Translations under genes and position numbers: made by a program
In this document: positions 7,185-13,771 of the stretch, piece after piece
Position numbering within the stretch: position 1 is the stretch's first letter
How the letters are laid out: every line of letters starts with the position of its first letter
The notes under the pieces: model-generated
What the model saw: only the letters and a program-made list of their open reading frames with translations
What the model was told of the DNA's origin: nothing
Databases searched by the model: none
From: UBA2767 sp964194535
Lineage (GTDB): Bacteria; Pseudomonadota; Alphaproteobacteria; Rhizobiales; Methyloligellaceae
Direction: 5' to 3'
Length of the DNA stretch: 15,013 bases
Assembly: GCA_964194535.1 (NCBI GenBank)
Contig: CAXMMX010000039.1
Span: forward strand, 1 to 15,013

Positions 7185-8507
7185 CTAGTTCAGTGCCAGC
7201 AGACGCGCTTTGTCCGTCAGAACAAACATCCGCCCTGATGCGACGATGGGAGCGATGAAAATGGGCTGATCCAGATCACGCTGGGACATGATGTTGCCGG
7301 TCTTGGCGTCGACGGAAATCATGATGCCGTCCGTCGAGGCCAGCCACAACCGCCCTCCAGCAAGAACAGGCCCGTTCCATCGATTGGCCTGTGGTAGTTC
7401 GGTCAGCCACCGCACCTTACCCTCTTTGCGGGTCAGTGCCATCAATACGCCGTTGATGTCGACCACGTAAACCAGATCGCCCGCCGGCCATGGCATTTGC
7501 GTGCCGCGGATTCGCTTGGTCCATAACCGCTCACCGGTAAGCTGGGCCGTGGCAAACATGCGCCCGGAATGGCCCACTGCGAAGACGATACCACGGTCGA
7601 TAGCAGGGCGTGCCGGGTCTGATAAACCGGCCAGGGATGAGCCGCCGCGCGTGCGGGACAGCGTTTCCACCCAAGCCGGCCGGCCGGCACTGATATTGTA
7701 AGCAATCACCTCGCCCGAGGGATAAGGGACAACAACAATATTGCCCGCAACCGCCGGGCTGACATTGCTCAGCAGGGTCGCCGTCTCAGGCAGTCCCCGG
7801 AATGTCCACAACTCGACGCCATCCACGGTAGAGAGGCAATAGAGCTTGCTTTCAGCAGAAACGAAGAACAGCTTGCCGTCGATCGCTGTTGGAGAAGAAC
7901 GCAACGGAACGCCAATCTTGCGAGTCCATTCGACTGCACCATTGCCGGCATTCAGCGCCACCACAACGCCAAAACCAGTGGTTACGAACAGGCGCCCTCC
8001 ATTGGCTGCAATGCCACCGCCAAAGCCTTCATTGCCTTTTTCCTTCTCCGGCGCGAGAGAGACGCGCCAAATACGCGACCCGCTGGATGCGGAAAAGGCG
8101 GAGACGACGCCTTCGGTATCAAGCGTGTAGATTTTTCCCTGATAGACAATCGGGCTTGCAGTCAAGCGGCCTTCGTCACTTGAACCCTCGCCGATATCCG
8201 CGCGCCATACCGCCCCCAGTCCACCGCCGAATTCCAGATGCCCGGGCGCATTAGACGCCACACCACCAGGCTGGTCCCAGTCGGCATTTCGCTTGGCCTG
8301 GGGCAGAACCACGGGTTTCTTCGTTAGCCCCGCATCGACCTGGAAACCGTCCTGGGACTTGAGCACGGATATCCGTTCACCGGGCAGCTTAACCTCTTCC
8401 TTTTTGAAGGGATTGAGCTTGTTCGGCATGGAACTGCACGCAGTAAGCACCGCTAACAATGCAATCGATAGCACTTTGGCTGTTGGGCGCAGTCTCATGG
8501 GGCGCAT
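7185..8507 (-). CDS. bamB: Outer-membrane assembly lipoprotein BamB
   Basis: BamB is the beta-propeller lipoprotein of the BAM complex, which inserts beta-barrel proteins into the outer membrane; it binds BamA on the periplasmic side. The 440-residue protein starts with a lipoprotein signal: basic residues, a hydrophobic core (12-21) and lipobox LTAC with Cys24. A low-complexity linker (about 25-105) leads into PQQ-type propeller blades marked by repeated G-x-hydrophobic strands and A-[LY]-[ND]-x-x-[TN]-G turns, such as VVALNAGNGAVEW, LYCLSTVDGVELW and MISVDAKTGNIM. It ends at the final blade strand (ARLLALN). The gene follows the yfgM-like gene by 11 bases and precedes der by 20. The alternative ATG at 8498 would shorten the signal by three residues; neither start has a strong ribosome-binding site. 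Confidence 0.93.
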   Translation of the reverse strand: MRPMRLRPTAKVLSIALLAVLTACSSMPNKLNPFKKEEVKLPGERISVLKSQDGFQVDAGLTKKPVVLPQAKRNADWDQPGGVASNAPGHLEFGGGLGAVWRADIGEGSSDEGRLTASPIVYQGKIYTLDTEGVVSAFSASSGSRIWRVSLAPEKEKGNEGFGGGIAANGGRLFVTTGFGVVVALNAGNGAVEWTRKIGVPLRSSPTAIDGKLFFVSAESKLYCLSTVDGVELWTFRGLPETATLLSNVSPAVAGNIVVVPYPSGEVIAYNISAGRPAWVETLSRTRGGSSLAGLSDPARPAIDRGIVFAVGHSGRMFATAQLTGERLWTKRIRGTQMPWPAGDLVYVVDINGVLMALTRKEGKVRWLTELPQANRWNGPVLAGGRLWLASTDGIMISVDAKTGNIMSQRDLDQPIFIAPIVASGRMFVLTDKARLLALN

Positions 8508-8518
8508 CGGTTTAACCG

Positions 8519-9199
8519 TTACTTGCCAGCCGGAGCGTCATTGCCGCCGGACTGCACCAGGAGCGACAGCATCATTTCAGCGCGCCTGCGCATGTTGGCG
8601 GGGGTCTGCTGGTCTGACAGAATAACGCTGAAAAAACGCTCTGCGGCAGAGACGTCGCCGGTATGATACGCGGAAAGTCCGAGCAACTCTCGTGCGGAAT
8701 GGCGCCATGGATTGCCAGTGACGGCCAGGGCATCGAGACGTTTACGCATTTCGTCGAAAGACGAATCGTCGAGTTTAAGCGTTGCCGCCTGGATTCTGGC
8801 AAAACCCTGCTGGACATCGCCGATGCCGGATTGAGAGGCAAGGTCGTCGTATATTTTGATTGCCTCGCCTTTTTTGCCATCCTTGGCGTAAAGCGCCGCC
8901 AGCTGGAACCGGGATAAAGTCCGGTAACCGCGCGGCCCTTCATCAGCTAACGATTTGAAAACATCGAGCGCCTCGCTGGTCTTGCCGTCCTCGAGGTGTG
9001 TTATGCCGCCGACGAACCGCGCACCCGCTTTTTTGGCCTGCTCTGTTGTCCAGTAAACCCAGAATTTGTAGCCGCTGACACTGGTAATGATAAGTGCCGC
9101 GCCGACCACAACCCAGAGGCCATACTTGTCCCACAACGATTTGAGCTGGTCTTGCCGGACTGCCTCGTCGACCTCACGAAATATACTGTCGTCACTCAT
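8519..9199 (-). CDS. YfgM-like membrane-anchored TPR protein
   Basis: The 226-residue protein has a short cytoplasmic N-terminus (1-26), one membrane segment (about 27-44) and a periplasmic helical domain. That domain has TPR-like repeats, for example GYRTLSRFQLAALYAKDGKKG, then WRHSARELLGLSAYHTGDVSAAERFF. This layout matches YfgM, a SecYEG-associated periplasmic chaperone partner whose gene also sits directly before bamB and der in E. coli. Both the family architecture and the gene order support the assignment, although sequence identity cannot be measured here. It ends in a polar tail. It is probably the first gene of the long minus-strand run. Confidence 0.85.
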   Translation of the reverse strand: MSDDSIFREVDEAVRQDQLKSLWDKYGLWVVVGAALIITSVSGYKFWVYWTTEQAKKAGARFVGGITHLEDGKTSEALDVFKSLADEGPRGYRTLSRFQLAALYAKDGKKGEAIKIYDDLASQSGIGDVQQGFARIQAATLKLDDSSFDEMRKRLDALAVTGNPWRHSARELLGLSAYHTGDVSAAERFFSVILSDQQTPANMRRRAEMMLSLLVQSGGNDAPAGK

Positions 9200-9254
9200 A
9201 GCAGGGTCCGCGTCTCATGGCGCCGAAGTGTGATTGTCCGCCGCCCGTTACCGG

Positions 9255-9282
9255 CTATTAAGGCCCAGGGCATCGGCACCAA
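9255..9282 (-). promoter_or_regulatory. Weak candidate promoter of the yfgM-bamB-der run
   Basis: On the minus strand TTGGTG (9277-9282) and TAATAG (9255-9260) are 16 bases apart, about 55-85 bases upstream of the yfgM-like ATG. This is the only reasonable pair I found in the 162-base gap after panB. The operon could also be read through from panB. Confidence 0.3.
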
Positions 9283-9304
9283 TTGATAGCGCGGCACGCG
9301 CTTT

Positions 9305-9330
9305 GAAGCAAACGGGCACACAGAACCCGT
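9305..9330 (-). terminator. Possible weak terminator after panB
   Basis: About 30 bases after the panB stop the minus strand reads ACGGG, a 9-base loop, CCCGT, then TTTGCTT. The stem is only 5 bp and the T-run is broken, so read-through into the yfgM operon is plausible. Confidence 0.25.
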
Positions 9331-9361
9331 GATCAATGGTTAACCGGAAAAATTCAGACGT

Positions 9362-10222
9362 CTAGCTGCCTGTCATTTTGGTCTTTTTCGTGGCCGCGCC
9401 GGCTTTGCCCTTCATCGCGTAGGTATGCTCTGGAGCAGGAAATTTGCGCGCCCGAACATCTTCTGCGTAGGACTGCACGGCGCTTTCTATCGCATCGCCG
9501 ATTTTTGCAAATTCCTTCACAAATTTGGGAACGCGCGGTGACAGCCCCAGCATATCCTCCAGCACGAGAATTTGACCGTCGCATTCCGCCGACGCCCCGA
9601 TGCCGATTGTCGGGATCGGGCACGATTTTGTAATACGCGCAGCCAGCAACTCCGCCATGCCTTCCAGCACCACGGAAAAAGCACCTGCCTCGGCTATCAC
9701 CTTGGCGTCTTCTTCGATGGCCGCCCATTCGTCGCGCTTGCGCCCCTGGGTCTTGAAGCCACCCATGACATGCACAGATTGCGGCGTAAGGCCGATATGC
9801 GCCATCACCGGAATGCCGCGCTCGGTCATATAATGGATGGTCTCGCCCATGCGTTTTCCACCCTCCAGTTTTACCGCTCCGCAGCCGGTTTCCTTCATGA
9901 TGCGGGCTGCGTTGCGAAATGCGAGGTTCGGGCTTTCCTCATAGGAGCCGAACGGCATATCGACGACGACGAGCGAGCGCGCCGAACCGCGTACCACCGC
10001 GGCGCCATGCATGATCATCAGATCAAGCGGCACGGGCACGGTGCTCTCAAACCCATGCATCACCATGCCGAGCGAATCCCCGACAAGAAGGAAATCCACA
10101 TACGGGTCCAGAATCCTGGCCGTATGCGCATGATAAGCTGTCAGTGAGACAATCGGCTCACCACCTTTGCGCCCGGCAATATCCGGCGCGGTGATGCGTT
10201 TGGTGACCTTCTGTATCGACAT
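9362..10222 (-). CDS. panB: 3-methyl-2-oxobutanoate hydroxymethyltransferase
   Basis: PanB transfers a hydroxymethyl group from methylenetetrahydrofolate to 2-oxoisovalerate, making ketopantoate, the first committed step to pantothenate and coenzyme A. It forms a TIM-barrel decamer. From the ATG at 10222 it is 286 residues. Metal-binding Asp49 (VGDSLGM), Asp88 (VVDMPFGSY) and Glu120 (KLEGG) are present, as is the proposed catalytic Glu187 (LEGM). The family start TKRITAPDIAGRKGGEPIVS lies just inside. I prefer this ATG because GGAGG (10234-10238) lies 11 bases upstream. An open frame extends to a GTG at 10315, adding 31 residues that do not look like PanB. The basic C-terminal tail is lineage-variable. 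panC is not adjacent. Confidence 0.96.
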   Translation of the reverse strand: MSIQKVTKRITAPDIAGRKGGEPIVSLTAYHAHTARILDPYVDFLLVGDSLGMVMHGFESTVPVPLDLMIMHGAAVVRGSARSLVVVDMPFGSYEESPNLAFRNAARIMKETGCGAVKLEGGKRMGETIHYMTERGIPVMAHIGLTPQSVHVMGGFKTQGRKRDEWAAIEEDAKVIAEAGAFSVVLEGMAELLAARITKSCPIPTIGIGASAECDGQILVLEDMLGLSPRVPKFVKEFAKIGDAIESAVQSYAEDVRARKFPAPEHTYAMKGKAGAATKKTKMTGS

Positions 10223-10237
10223 GGGGTCAATAGCCTC

Positions 10238-10250
10238 CGATACGGTATCG
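10238..10250. promoter_or_regulatory. 13-bp palindrome at the panB ribosome-binding site
   Basis: CGATAC-G-GTATCG is a perfect dyad around one central base. It shares its last base on the panB side with the GGAGG ribosome-binding site. It could be an operator half-site pair or a small RNA hairpin, though a 1-base loop is too tight without opening. No known regulator is recognised. Confidence 0.4.
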
Positions 10251-10263
10251 TGAAATCTGTGCA

Positions 10264-10284
10264 CACCACCCGGCTGGGGTGGTG
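10264..10284 (-). promoter_or_regulatory. Stable hairpin in the panB leader
   Basis: CACCACCC and GGGTGGTG form a perfect 8-bp GC-rich stem around a 5-base loop, 42-62 bases upstream of the preferred panB ATG. No T-run follows on the minus strand, so it is not an ordinary terminator. A TATATC box at about 10295-10300 could place the transcript start just before it, making a 5'-end stem. Confidence 0.45.
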
Positions 10285-10394
10285 CATCTCCTTCAGATAT
10301 AGGCTTTTTTTGCACTGCAATAAAGACCCATCAGCCTGTGGACCATTGCGGCGATTTTTGCCACCTGCTTCGCCTCGTCTGCTAGCCTCATGTC

Positions 10395-10760
10395 ATGTCA
10401 CATCAATTTACGAAAGGCTTGAAGGTGACATTGGACGGCAAACAGACACGTGAAATACTCATCTCGCGCCGCGAGGAACTGGAATCGCTGAGCGAGGGCA
10501 CGGCAGAAGCACGCGAAACCGTGAAACTGGATCAGCAAAGCGTAGGGCGGCTGTCGCGCATGGACGCCATGCAGCAGCAGGCCATGGCGCAGGCCACCGA
10601 ACGCCAGCGCGCCGTTGAAATTTCCCGTATCGGGAAAGCTCTGAAGCGCCTGGATGAAGACGAATATGGCTTTTGTGTCGAATGCGGCGAGGACATCAAC
10701 GAAAAACGGCTGGAAATAGACCCGGCCGCAACCCACTGCATCAAGTGCGCGGGAGGGTAG
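10395..10760 (+). CDS. Short DksA/TraR-type zinc-finger protein
   Basis: DksA/TraR proteins enter the RNA polymerase secondary channel and tune initiation, often together with ppGpp. This 121-residue protein has a predicted antiparallel coiled coil (about 15-88) and a C4 zinc finger, Cys94-x2-Cys97-x17-Cys115-x2-Cys118, all cysteines intact. The coiled-coil turn reads LDQQSVGRLSRMDAMQQQ (45-62), not the DxxDxA tip of classical DksA, so it belongs to the short uncharacterised branch. The ATG at 10395 has no ribosome-binding site. A GTG at 10425 is preceded by AAAGG at 7 bases and may be the true start (111 residues). It diverges from panB and its stop lies 6 bases from the guaA stop. Confidence 0.85.
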   Translation: MSHQFTKGLKVTLDGKQTREILISRREELESLSEGTAEARETVKLDQQSVGRLSRMDAMQQQAMAQATERQRAVEISRIGKALKRLDEDEYGFCVECGEDINEKRLEIDPAATHCIKCAGG

Positions 10761-10766
10761 AGGAAA

Positions 10767-12314
10767 CTACTCCCACTCAATCGTGCCGGGCGGTTTTGAC
10801 GTGATGTCGTAAACCACGCGGTTGATGCCCTTCACCTCGTTGATGATACGGGTGGCGGTACGGCCTAGGAATTCATGGTCGAAACCGTAATAATCCGCGG
10901 TCATGCCGTCTGACGATGTCACCGCGCGCAGGGCGCACACGGCCTCATACGTCCTGGCGTCGCCCATCACGCCAACGCTTTGGACCGGCAGCAGCACGGC
11001 AAAGGCCTGCCAGATGGTGTCATAGAGGCCGCTTTTGCGGATCTCATCGAGATAGATGGCGTCGGCCTTGCGCAGAATATCGAGCTTGTCGCGGGTAATG
11101 GCGCCGGGCACGCGGATCGCCAGGCCGGGTCCTGGGAAGGGATGCCTGCCAACAAATTTTTGTGGTAATCCAAGTTCTTGTCCCAATGTCCTCACTTCAT
11201 CCTTGAAGAGTTCGCGCAACGGTTCGACCAGTTTGAGATTCATCCGTTCGGGCAGTCCGCCCACATTGTGGTGGGACTTGATGGTGACCGACGGCCCTCC
11301 GGTGAAGGACACGCTCTCGATGACATCGGGGTAAAGCGTGCCCTGGGCCAGAAAGTCGGCGCCGCCAAGTTTTGCGGCTTCTGCATCGAACACATCGATG
11401 AACAGCCCGCCGATAATCTTGCGCTTCTTTTCCGGGTCATCGACACCTTCCAGCGCGCCGATGAACTGCTCGCTGGCATCCACATGCACAAGCGGGATAT
11501 TGTAGGCCCCGCGAAACATCGAGACGACTTCTTCGCCTTCATCCATACGCATCAGGCCATGATCGACGAAGATACAGGTGAGTTGATCGCCAACAGCTTC
11601 ATGGATCAGCACCGCCGCCACGGCGGAGTCCACGCCGCCTGACAGGCCGCAAACCACCTTGCCATCGCCCACGGTATCGCGGATTTTGGCAACCGCCTCG
11701 GTCCGGAAATGCGCCATGGTCCAGTCGCCCGAACAGCCCGCTATCTTGAGCGCAAAATTGGCAAGCAGCTTTGCCCCGTCGGGCGTGTGCATCACTTCAG
11801 GGTGAAACTGGACGCCGTAGATGCGGCGCTTCTCATCGGCGATAGCGGCGAATGGCGCAGTGTCGGACGTTGCAACAACATCGAAACCATCTGGTATGGC
11901 GGAGATTTTATCGCCGTGGCTCATCCACACCTGGTGCCGTTCGCCTTCGCTCCAGATGCCTTCGAACAGCGCATTAGCTTTTTTAATGTCCACGAAGGCG
12001 CGGCCAAATTCGCGTTCGCTGGAGGGCTCGACCTGCCCGCCAAGCTGCCCGCAGATGGCCTGCTCGCCATAGCAGATACCGAGCACCGGGAGACCGGCCT
12101 CGAACACCATATCGGGCACGCGCGGCGTATCCGCCTCGTGCACGCTGGCCGGACCGCCTGAAAGAATGATGGCCTTGGGCGCGAAGCTTTCGAAAACCTC
12201 CTCAGCCTTCTGGAAGGAAACTATTTCGCAATAGACCCCGGCCTCGCGCACGCGCCGCGCGATGAGCTGGGTCACCTGGGAGCCGAAATCAATGATGAGG
12301 ATACAGTCTGTCAT
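10767..12314 (-). CDS. guaA: GMP synthase (glutamine-hydrolysing)
   Basis: GuaA amidates XMP to GMP with ATP and glutamine, the last step of guanine nucleotide synthesis. The 515-residue protein has a class I glutamine amidotransferase domain (1-190) with the triad Cys81 (GICYGEQ), His171 and Glu173 (FHPEV). The ATP pyrophosphatase domain follows with PP-loop SGGVDS (225-230). The dimerisation domain carries GRHPFPGPGLAIR and ends with the invariant TSKPPGTIEWE. Length and motifs are standard. Its ATG overlaps the rsmB stop by 4 bases (ATGA), so it is translated in coupling with the rRNA methyltransferase and shares an operon with guaB upstream. It converges on the DksA-like gene with 6 bases between stops. 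Confidence 0.98.
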   Translation of the reverse strand: MTDCILIIDFGSQVTQLIARRVREAGVYCEIVSFQKAEEVFESFAPKAIILSGGPASVHEADTPRVPDMVFEAGLPVLGICYGEQAICGQLGGQVEPSSEREFGRAFVDIKKANALFEGIWSEGERHQVWMSHGDKISAIPDGFDVVATSDTAPFAAIADEKRRIYGVQFHPEVMHTPDGAKLLANFALKIAGCSGDWTMAHFRTEAVAKIRDTVGDGKVVCGLSGGVDSAVAAVLIHEAVGDQLTCIFVDHGLMRMDEGEEVVSMFRGAYNIPLVHVDASEQFIGALEGVDDPEKKRKIIGGLFIDVFDAEAAKLGGADFLAQGTLYPDVIESVSFTGGPSVTIKSHHNVGGLPERMNLKLVEPLRELFKDEVRTLGQELGLPQKFVGRHPFPGPGLAIRVPGAITRDKLDILRKADAIYLDEIRKSGLYDTIWQAFAVLLPVQSVGVMGDARTYEAVCALRAVTSSDGMTADYYGFDHEFLGRTATRIINEVKGINRVVYDITSKPPGTIEWE

Positions 12315-13654
12315 GGACGGGTGTTATCGGATGTGTCTTGAGTCGGCAATGGGGGCGTTCCCTCGCCTGCCCGCCGTCCCATAACCGCGAAGAAAAACCC
12401 ATCGGTGCCGGTAGAGGCCGGGGTCAGCGTGATGGTGCAGTTATCCGACGACCATGGCTTTGAGTTCGTGCCTGGAAACAGTTCTTCCCAGACTTCGCCC
12501 GCCGACAGCAATTCGAAATCTTCATGACCCTTTAGAAAGCCGTAGACCTGATCCTCATTTTCCCGCGCCAGCACCGAACAGGTGATGTAGCAGAGATAGC
12601 CACCGGGGCGGACATAGCCGCTGGCCTCTTCCAGAACCTGTGTCTGTTCCTCGAGACGCTTGTCCAGCGCGTCTGGCGTCAGCCGCCATTTTGCGTCCGG
12701 CCTGCGCCGCCACACACCTGAACCGGTGCAGGGCGCATCGACCACCACGCGGTCCATCTTCCGGGCAAGATCTTCCAGCGAGTCACCCGGCGCGCGCACC
12801 TGCACATTGCGGGTGCCAGCGCGTTTTAATCGCTCATAGATCGGTTTGAGGCGGTTGCGATCGGAGTCATAAGCAAATATCTGGCCTTTGTTATCCATAG
12901 CCGCCGCCATGGCCAGCGTCTTGCCGCCAGCACCCGCGCAATAGTCCAGCACCTGCTCGCCGGGGCGTGCGTAAACCAGCAGCGAACTCACCTGGCTGCC
13001 TTCGTCCTGCACTTCAACCCACCCCTTCTGGTAGGCCGCCTCGGGCTGAAGATTGGCCGTGCGTGCGGGACCAGCCGATGGCGGGATGCGCAAACCGTTG
13101 GGCGACAATTCCGTTGGCTCCAGATTGAAACGTTTGAGCGCTTTCATGACCTTGTCGCGGTCAGCCTTCAGGGTGTTGATGCGAAAGTCAGTGGATGGCC
13201 GAAAGGCGAGCGCCTGGCCTTCGGCGATATAATCTTCGGCGAAATTGCTCTCGAAAGCGTCTTCCAGCCATTCAGGAATATCGGCCTGAACCCAGCCCGG
13301 CGCCCCCTCCAGTGTGCTTTGCTTGAGCGCCTTGACTTCCGCATCGCTCAAAGCCTCCGGCGCGTGGGCATCACCGCTGAACATTTCGCTCAGACTTTCC
13401 GCCGTTTCGCCCCAATGGAACACCATGACGCCCAGGGCCAGGCCTCTTGCGTCTTCGCTCCCCATACGCCAGGCGATGGAGGCGCGATGCCTGAGCGCGT
13501 CGTAAACGATATTACCGATCGCCGCGCGGTCACCGGACCCGGCAAAGCGGTGCCCCCTGCCCCAGTCGGCCAGAGCCAACGAGGCCGGCCGATGGCGCTG
13601 TTCCATATCTGCCAGAATTTCGATGGCGGCCTGGAGTCGGCCCGCGGGTTTCAC
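12311..13654 (-). CDS. rsmB: rRNA cytosine-C5 methyltransferase, RsmB type
   Basis: This enzyme probably methylates a cytosine of 16S rRNA at C5 (C967 in E. coli for RsmB) through a covalent cysteine adduct. In 447 residues an N-terminal helical, NusB-like RNA-binding region (about 1-120) precedes the catalytic domain. SAM motif I is LDYCAGAGGKT (236-246). DAPCTGSG holds Cys309, the release cysteine, and the TCS motif holds Cys359, the presumed nucleophile. The EVQDEGSQ stretch (214-221) is typical of the RsmB/NOP2 family. The start is GTG at 13654 behind a strong ribosome-binding site (GGAGAGG). It lies between guaB and guaA and overlaps guaA by 4 bases. RsmF-type activity cannot be wholly excluded. 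Confidence 0.9.
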   Translation of the reverse strand: MKPAGRLQAAIEILADMEQRHRPASLALADWGRGHRFAGSGDRAAIGNIVYDALRHRASIAWRMGSEDARGLALGVMVFHWGETAESLSEMFSGDAHAPEALSDAEVKALKQSTLEGAPGWVQADIPEWLEDAFESNFAEDYIAEGQALAFRPSTDFRINTLKADRDKVMKALKRFNLEPTELSPNGLRIPPSAGPARTANLQPEAAYQKGWVEVQDEGSQVSSLLVYARPGEQVLDYCAGAGGKTLAMAAAMDNKGQIFAYDSDRNRLKPIYERLKRAGTRNVQVRAPGDSLEDLARKMDRVVVDAPCTGSGVWRRRPDAKWRLTPDALDKRLEEQTQVLEEASGYVRPGGYLCYITCSVLARENEDQVYGFLKGHEDFELLSAGEVWEELFPGTNSKPWSSDNCTITLTPASTGTDGFFFAVMGRRAGEGTPPLPTQDTSDNTRP

Positions 13655-13658
13655 GCCC

Positions 13659-13763
13659 CCTCTCCACGACGGACATACGAACCGTTATGGAAACAACTGA
13701 TCCATTCGACGATCATGAAACGATGCCCTTACGCCCTGTGCATTCTTCCAACTCTGGAGAGGT
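13659..13763 (-). promoter_or_regulatory. Possible RBS-masking stem in the guaB-rsmB gap
   Basis: In the minus-strand RNA, CCUCUCCA (13762-13755) starts 9-10 bases after the guaB stop. It is fully complementary to UGGAGAGG (13666-13659), which contains the rsmB ribosome-binding site. The loop would be 88 bases. The remainder of the 117-base gap shows no clear promoter, terminator or small reading frame. Confidence 0.35.
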
Positions 13764-13771
13764 TTGGTCAG

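Noticed and set aside
9200..9361. tRNA or small RNA gene in the panB-yfgM gap
   Set aside because: I found no cloverleaf, CCA end or T-loop consensus; the only structure is a short 5-bp stem near panB.
10223..10315. N-terminal extension of PanB to the GTG at 10315
   Set aside because: The 31 added residues are unlike PanB, would span the hairpin and palindrome, and the ATG at 10222 has a GGAGG site and the family-typical N-terminus.
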